A stretch of 15,150 nucleotides of DNA from UBA6544 sp049601975. Its GTDB lineage: Bacteria; Pseudomonadota; Alphaproteobacteria; UBA8366. The stretch is taken from assembly GCA_049601975.1 (NCBI GenBank), contig JBMYRC010000110.1, positions 1 to 15,150 of the forward strand, read 5' to 3'. Below are positions 13,786-15,150 of the stretch, piece by piece. Positions within the stretch are counted from its first letter, which is position 1, and each line of letters begins with the position of its first letter. Below the pieces are notes generated by a model. It made no database searches, was not told where the DNA came from, and was given only the letters and a program-made list of their open reading frames with translations. A program made the position numbers and the translations under genes.

Positions 13786-14928
13786 ATGAGCAATCTTCTC
13801 TCGGATATTGAAGTGATCGACCGCGTTCTCGATCACATCGACCACAACTCGACCGACCTTGGGGAAGAGACCTGGTACGAGCCGACGAAGAACTACACCT
13901 GCCCAGAGCGCTTCAAAGCGGAAATGGAGCTCTTCCGACGCATCCCGTTGCCGTTCTGCCCCTCCGCTGCCGTGGCGAAGCCTGGCGACTACGTGGCACG
14001 CGACGCGGCCGGCGTGCCGATCATCTCCGTGCGAGGCGAAGACGGCGTGGTCCGCGCCTTTCGCAACGCCTGTCGCCACCGAGGTATGAAAATGGCCAAC
14101 GGCAGCGGCTGCGCCAAGGCGCTGATCTGCGGTTATCACGGCTGGGTCTACAAGTTGGACGGCAGCCTCGACTATATCCCGGACGCACACGGCTTCCCCG
14201 ACCTCGATCCGGAGAAATATGGCCTCGTGCCGGTGACGGCGGAGGAGCGCTTCGGCCTCGTCTTCGTCACGCAGGAGGAACCGGTCTCAGATGGTGCCCT
14301 CGCCGACTATCCGGAAGTCCTCGCACCGCACCAGGAACTCGTCTGCGCCAACGAGTTCGAGTACGAGATGAACTGGAAGCTCTTCGCCGAGGCCGGAATG
14401 GAAGGCTACCACATCAAGGTCGGCCACCCAAAATCGTTCTATCCGTACGGCTTCGACAATCTGAATGTGATCGAGCCCTTCGGCCCCAATAGCCGCGTCA
14501 CCTTCCCGTTCCGTCGCATCGAGAAACTGCGCGACGTGCCGCGTGAGAAACGACGGATCAACGGCAAGCTCACCTACGCCTATCAGATTTTTCCGAACGT
14601 GCTGATGGCCCGCCTATCGCGCCACACCGGCGTCCAATTCGCCGAGCCTATCAGCCCGACCCGCACAAAATATATCCGCTACTGCCTCTCCAACGACCCG
14701 ATCGAGGGCGACGCGGAAAAACTAGCGATGGTGAAAAAGGACATCGACTACGTCTCGGACACGGGCAATATCGAGGACCGCGACATTACGGTGGAAATCC
14801 AAAAAGGCCTTGCCAGCGGCGCCAACGAGCACTTCGTCTACGGCCATTTCGAGAAGGCCATCGTGCATTTTCACAAGACGATGGATGAGATGATGGGGAA
14901 GGTGGGGTTAGAGGGGCAGAGGCTTTAG
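13786..14928 (+). CDS. Rieske non-haem iron oxygenase, alpha subunit
   Basis: A 380-residue ring-hydroxylating-type oxygenase. The Rieske [2Fe-2S] centre is bound by Cys96 and His98 (NACRHRG) and Cys115 and His118 (CGYHGW). The catalytic domain has NWKLFAEAGMEGYHIKVGH, giving iron ligands His209 and His214, with Asp331 (GNIEDRD) as third ligand. The bridging position between the two centres reads Glu206 rather than Asp. The enzyme needs an electron-transfer reductase, which is not in the window, and no beta subunit follows, so a homotrimeric single-subunit oxygenase is likely. The start at 13786 follows GAGGT with 6-nt spacing; an in-frame TTG at 13774 is less likely. It is divergent from the crotonase pseudogene and has its own promoter. 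Substrates could be an aromatic acid or a methylated amine. Confidence 0.92.
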   Translation: MSNLLSDIEVIDRVLDHIDHNSTDLGEETWYEPTKNYTCPERFKAEMELFRRIPLPFCPSAAVAKPGDYVARDAAGVPIISVRGEDGVVRAFRNACRHRGMKMANGSGCAKALICGYHGWVYKLDGSLDYIPDAHGFPDLDPEKYGLVPVTAEERFGLVFVTQEEPVSDGALADYPEVLAPHQELVCANEFEYEMNWKLFAEAGMEGYHIKVGHPKSFYPYGFDNLNVIEPFGPNSRVTFPFRRIEKLRDVPREKRRINGKLTYAYQIFPNVLMARLSRHTGVQFAEPISPTRTKYIRYCLSNDPIEGDAEKLAMVKKDIDYVSDTGNIEDRDITVEIQKGLASGANEHFVYGHFEKAIVHFHKTMDEMMGKVGLEGQRL

Positions 14929-14994
14929 TTAACATGTCAACAATTCGCAACATGTAATTTCGAGCTGCAAACTATTGGGTTTAAAATACATTTT

Positions 14995-15150
14995 GGGGCT
15001 GAAGTAGCTAAGAGCCTTTTGAGGTTTTAGGATGGCTACGATGTACAAGCGCAAGAGCAGGCTTAGGGCGCGCCAACAAAGTAAGCTGATGGAGTATTGT
15101 GTGGCGAGGTCGAGGCGGACGAGAGTTATTTCGGCGGCGTTCGAAAAGGA
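14995..15150 (+). mobile_element. Left part of an IS1595-type insertion sequence remnant (continues off window)
   Basis: GGGGCTGAAGTAGCTAAGAG begins at 14995, 37 bp upstream of a degenerate transposase start. It is a plausible terminal inverted repeat, but the other end lies outside the window, so the boundary is a guess. The family call rests on the transposase fragments at 15032-15150. Confidence 0.55.
15032..15150 (+). pseudogene. IS1595-family DDE transposase, internally deleted and frameshifted, partial
   Basis: Two frames each match part of one transposase. From the ATG at 15032 the frame reads MATMYKRKSRLRARQQSKL and MEYCVA, the DNA-binding start of IS1595-type transposases (KRKSRL...Q..L...FVAG). 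About 70 bp later a different frame (from 15103 to the window end) reads GEVEADESYFGGVRKG, the first catalytic Asp region (normally GEIEVDESYFGG). In intact proteins these segments are separated by several dozen residues, so an internal stretch has been lost and the reading frame shifted. The rest of the DDE domain would lie beyond 15150. The remnant cannot make an active transposase. Confidence 0.8.

Noticed and set aside
14928..14955. Imperfect palindrome and AACATGT direct repeat after the Rieske gene
   Set aside because: The repeat is only 7 bp and the palindrome has a mismatched pair. There is no T-tract or other context to support a terminator or attachment site.

Overview
The window looks like an accessory catabolic region of a GC-rich proteobacterium, most likely an alphaproteobacterium. 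This rests on codon use, a CTTGAC-type promoter and the mix of protein families. It is an inference, since no taxonomic marker gene is present.

Left edge (1-1491): the start of an isocitrate lyase/PEP mutase-family gene runs leftward off the window. It is divergent from a phytanoyl-CoA dioxygenase (PhyH)-family Fe(II)/2-oxoglutarate oxygenase. The shared 135-bp spacer holds two short palindromes.

Centre (1533-11164, all minus strand): eight closely packed genes look like one operon, read right to left: amidase-signature hydrolase, pcaH, pcaG (intradiol dioxygenase beta and alpha), cyclic amidohydrolase, molybdenum hydroxylase large subunit, FAD-binding medium subunit, [2Fe-2S] small subunit fused to a CoxG domain, and an FAD-dependent oxidoreductase. 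Overlapping stop/start codons join the three molybdenum hydroxylase genes. Together they could hydroxylate a (probably N-containing) ring, cleave a catechol-type intermediate and hydrolyse cyclic and linear amide bonds. The substrate cannot be read from sequence.

Right part (11263-14928): divergent from the operon, across a 98-bp spacer with a CCCACA-N8-TGTGGG dyad, lie a TauD/TfdA-family 2-oxoglutarate dioxygenase and a small unknown gene. Next come two disrupted minus-strand genes: a crotonase-family gene with an in-frame TAA, and a VOC (glyoxalase-fold) gene with a frameshift and no start codon. A Rieske oxygenase alpha subunit follows, with a good promoter.

Right edge (about 14995-15150): the beginning of an IS1595-type transposase, internally deleted and frameshifted, running off the window. 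No RNA genes, CRISPR arrays or regulator genes were seen. The longest non-coding stretch is about 135 bp.
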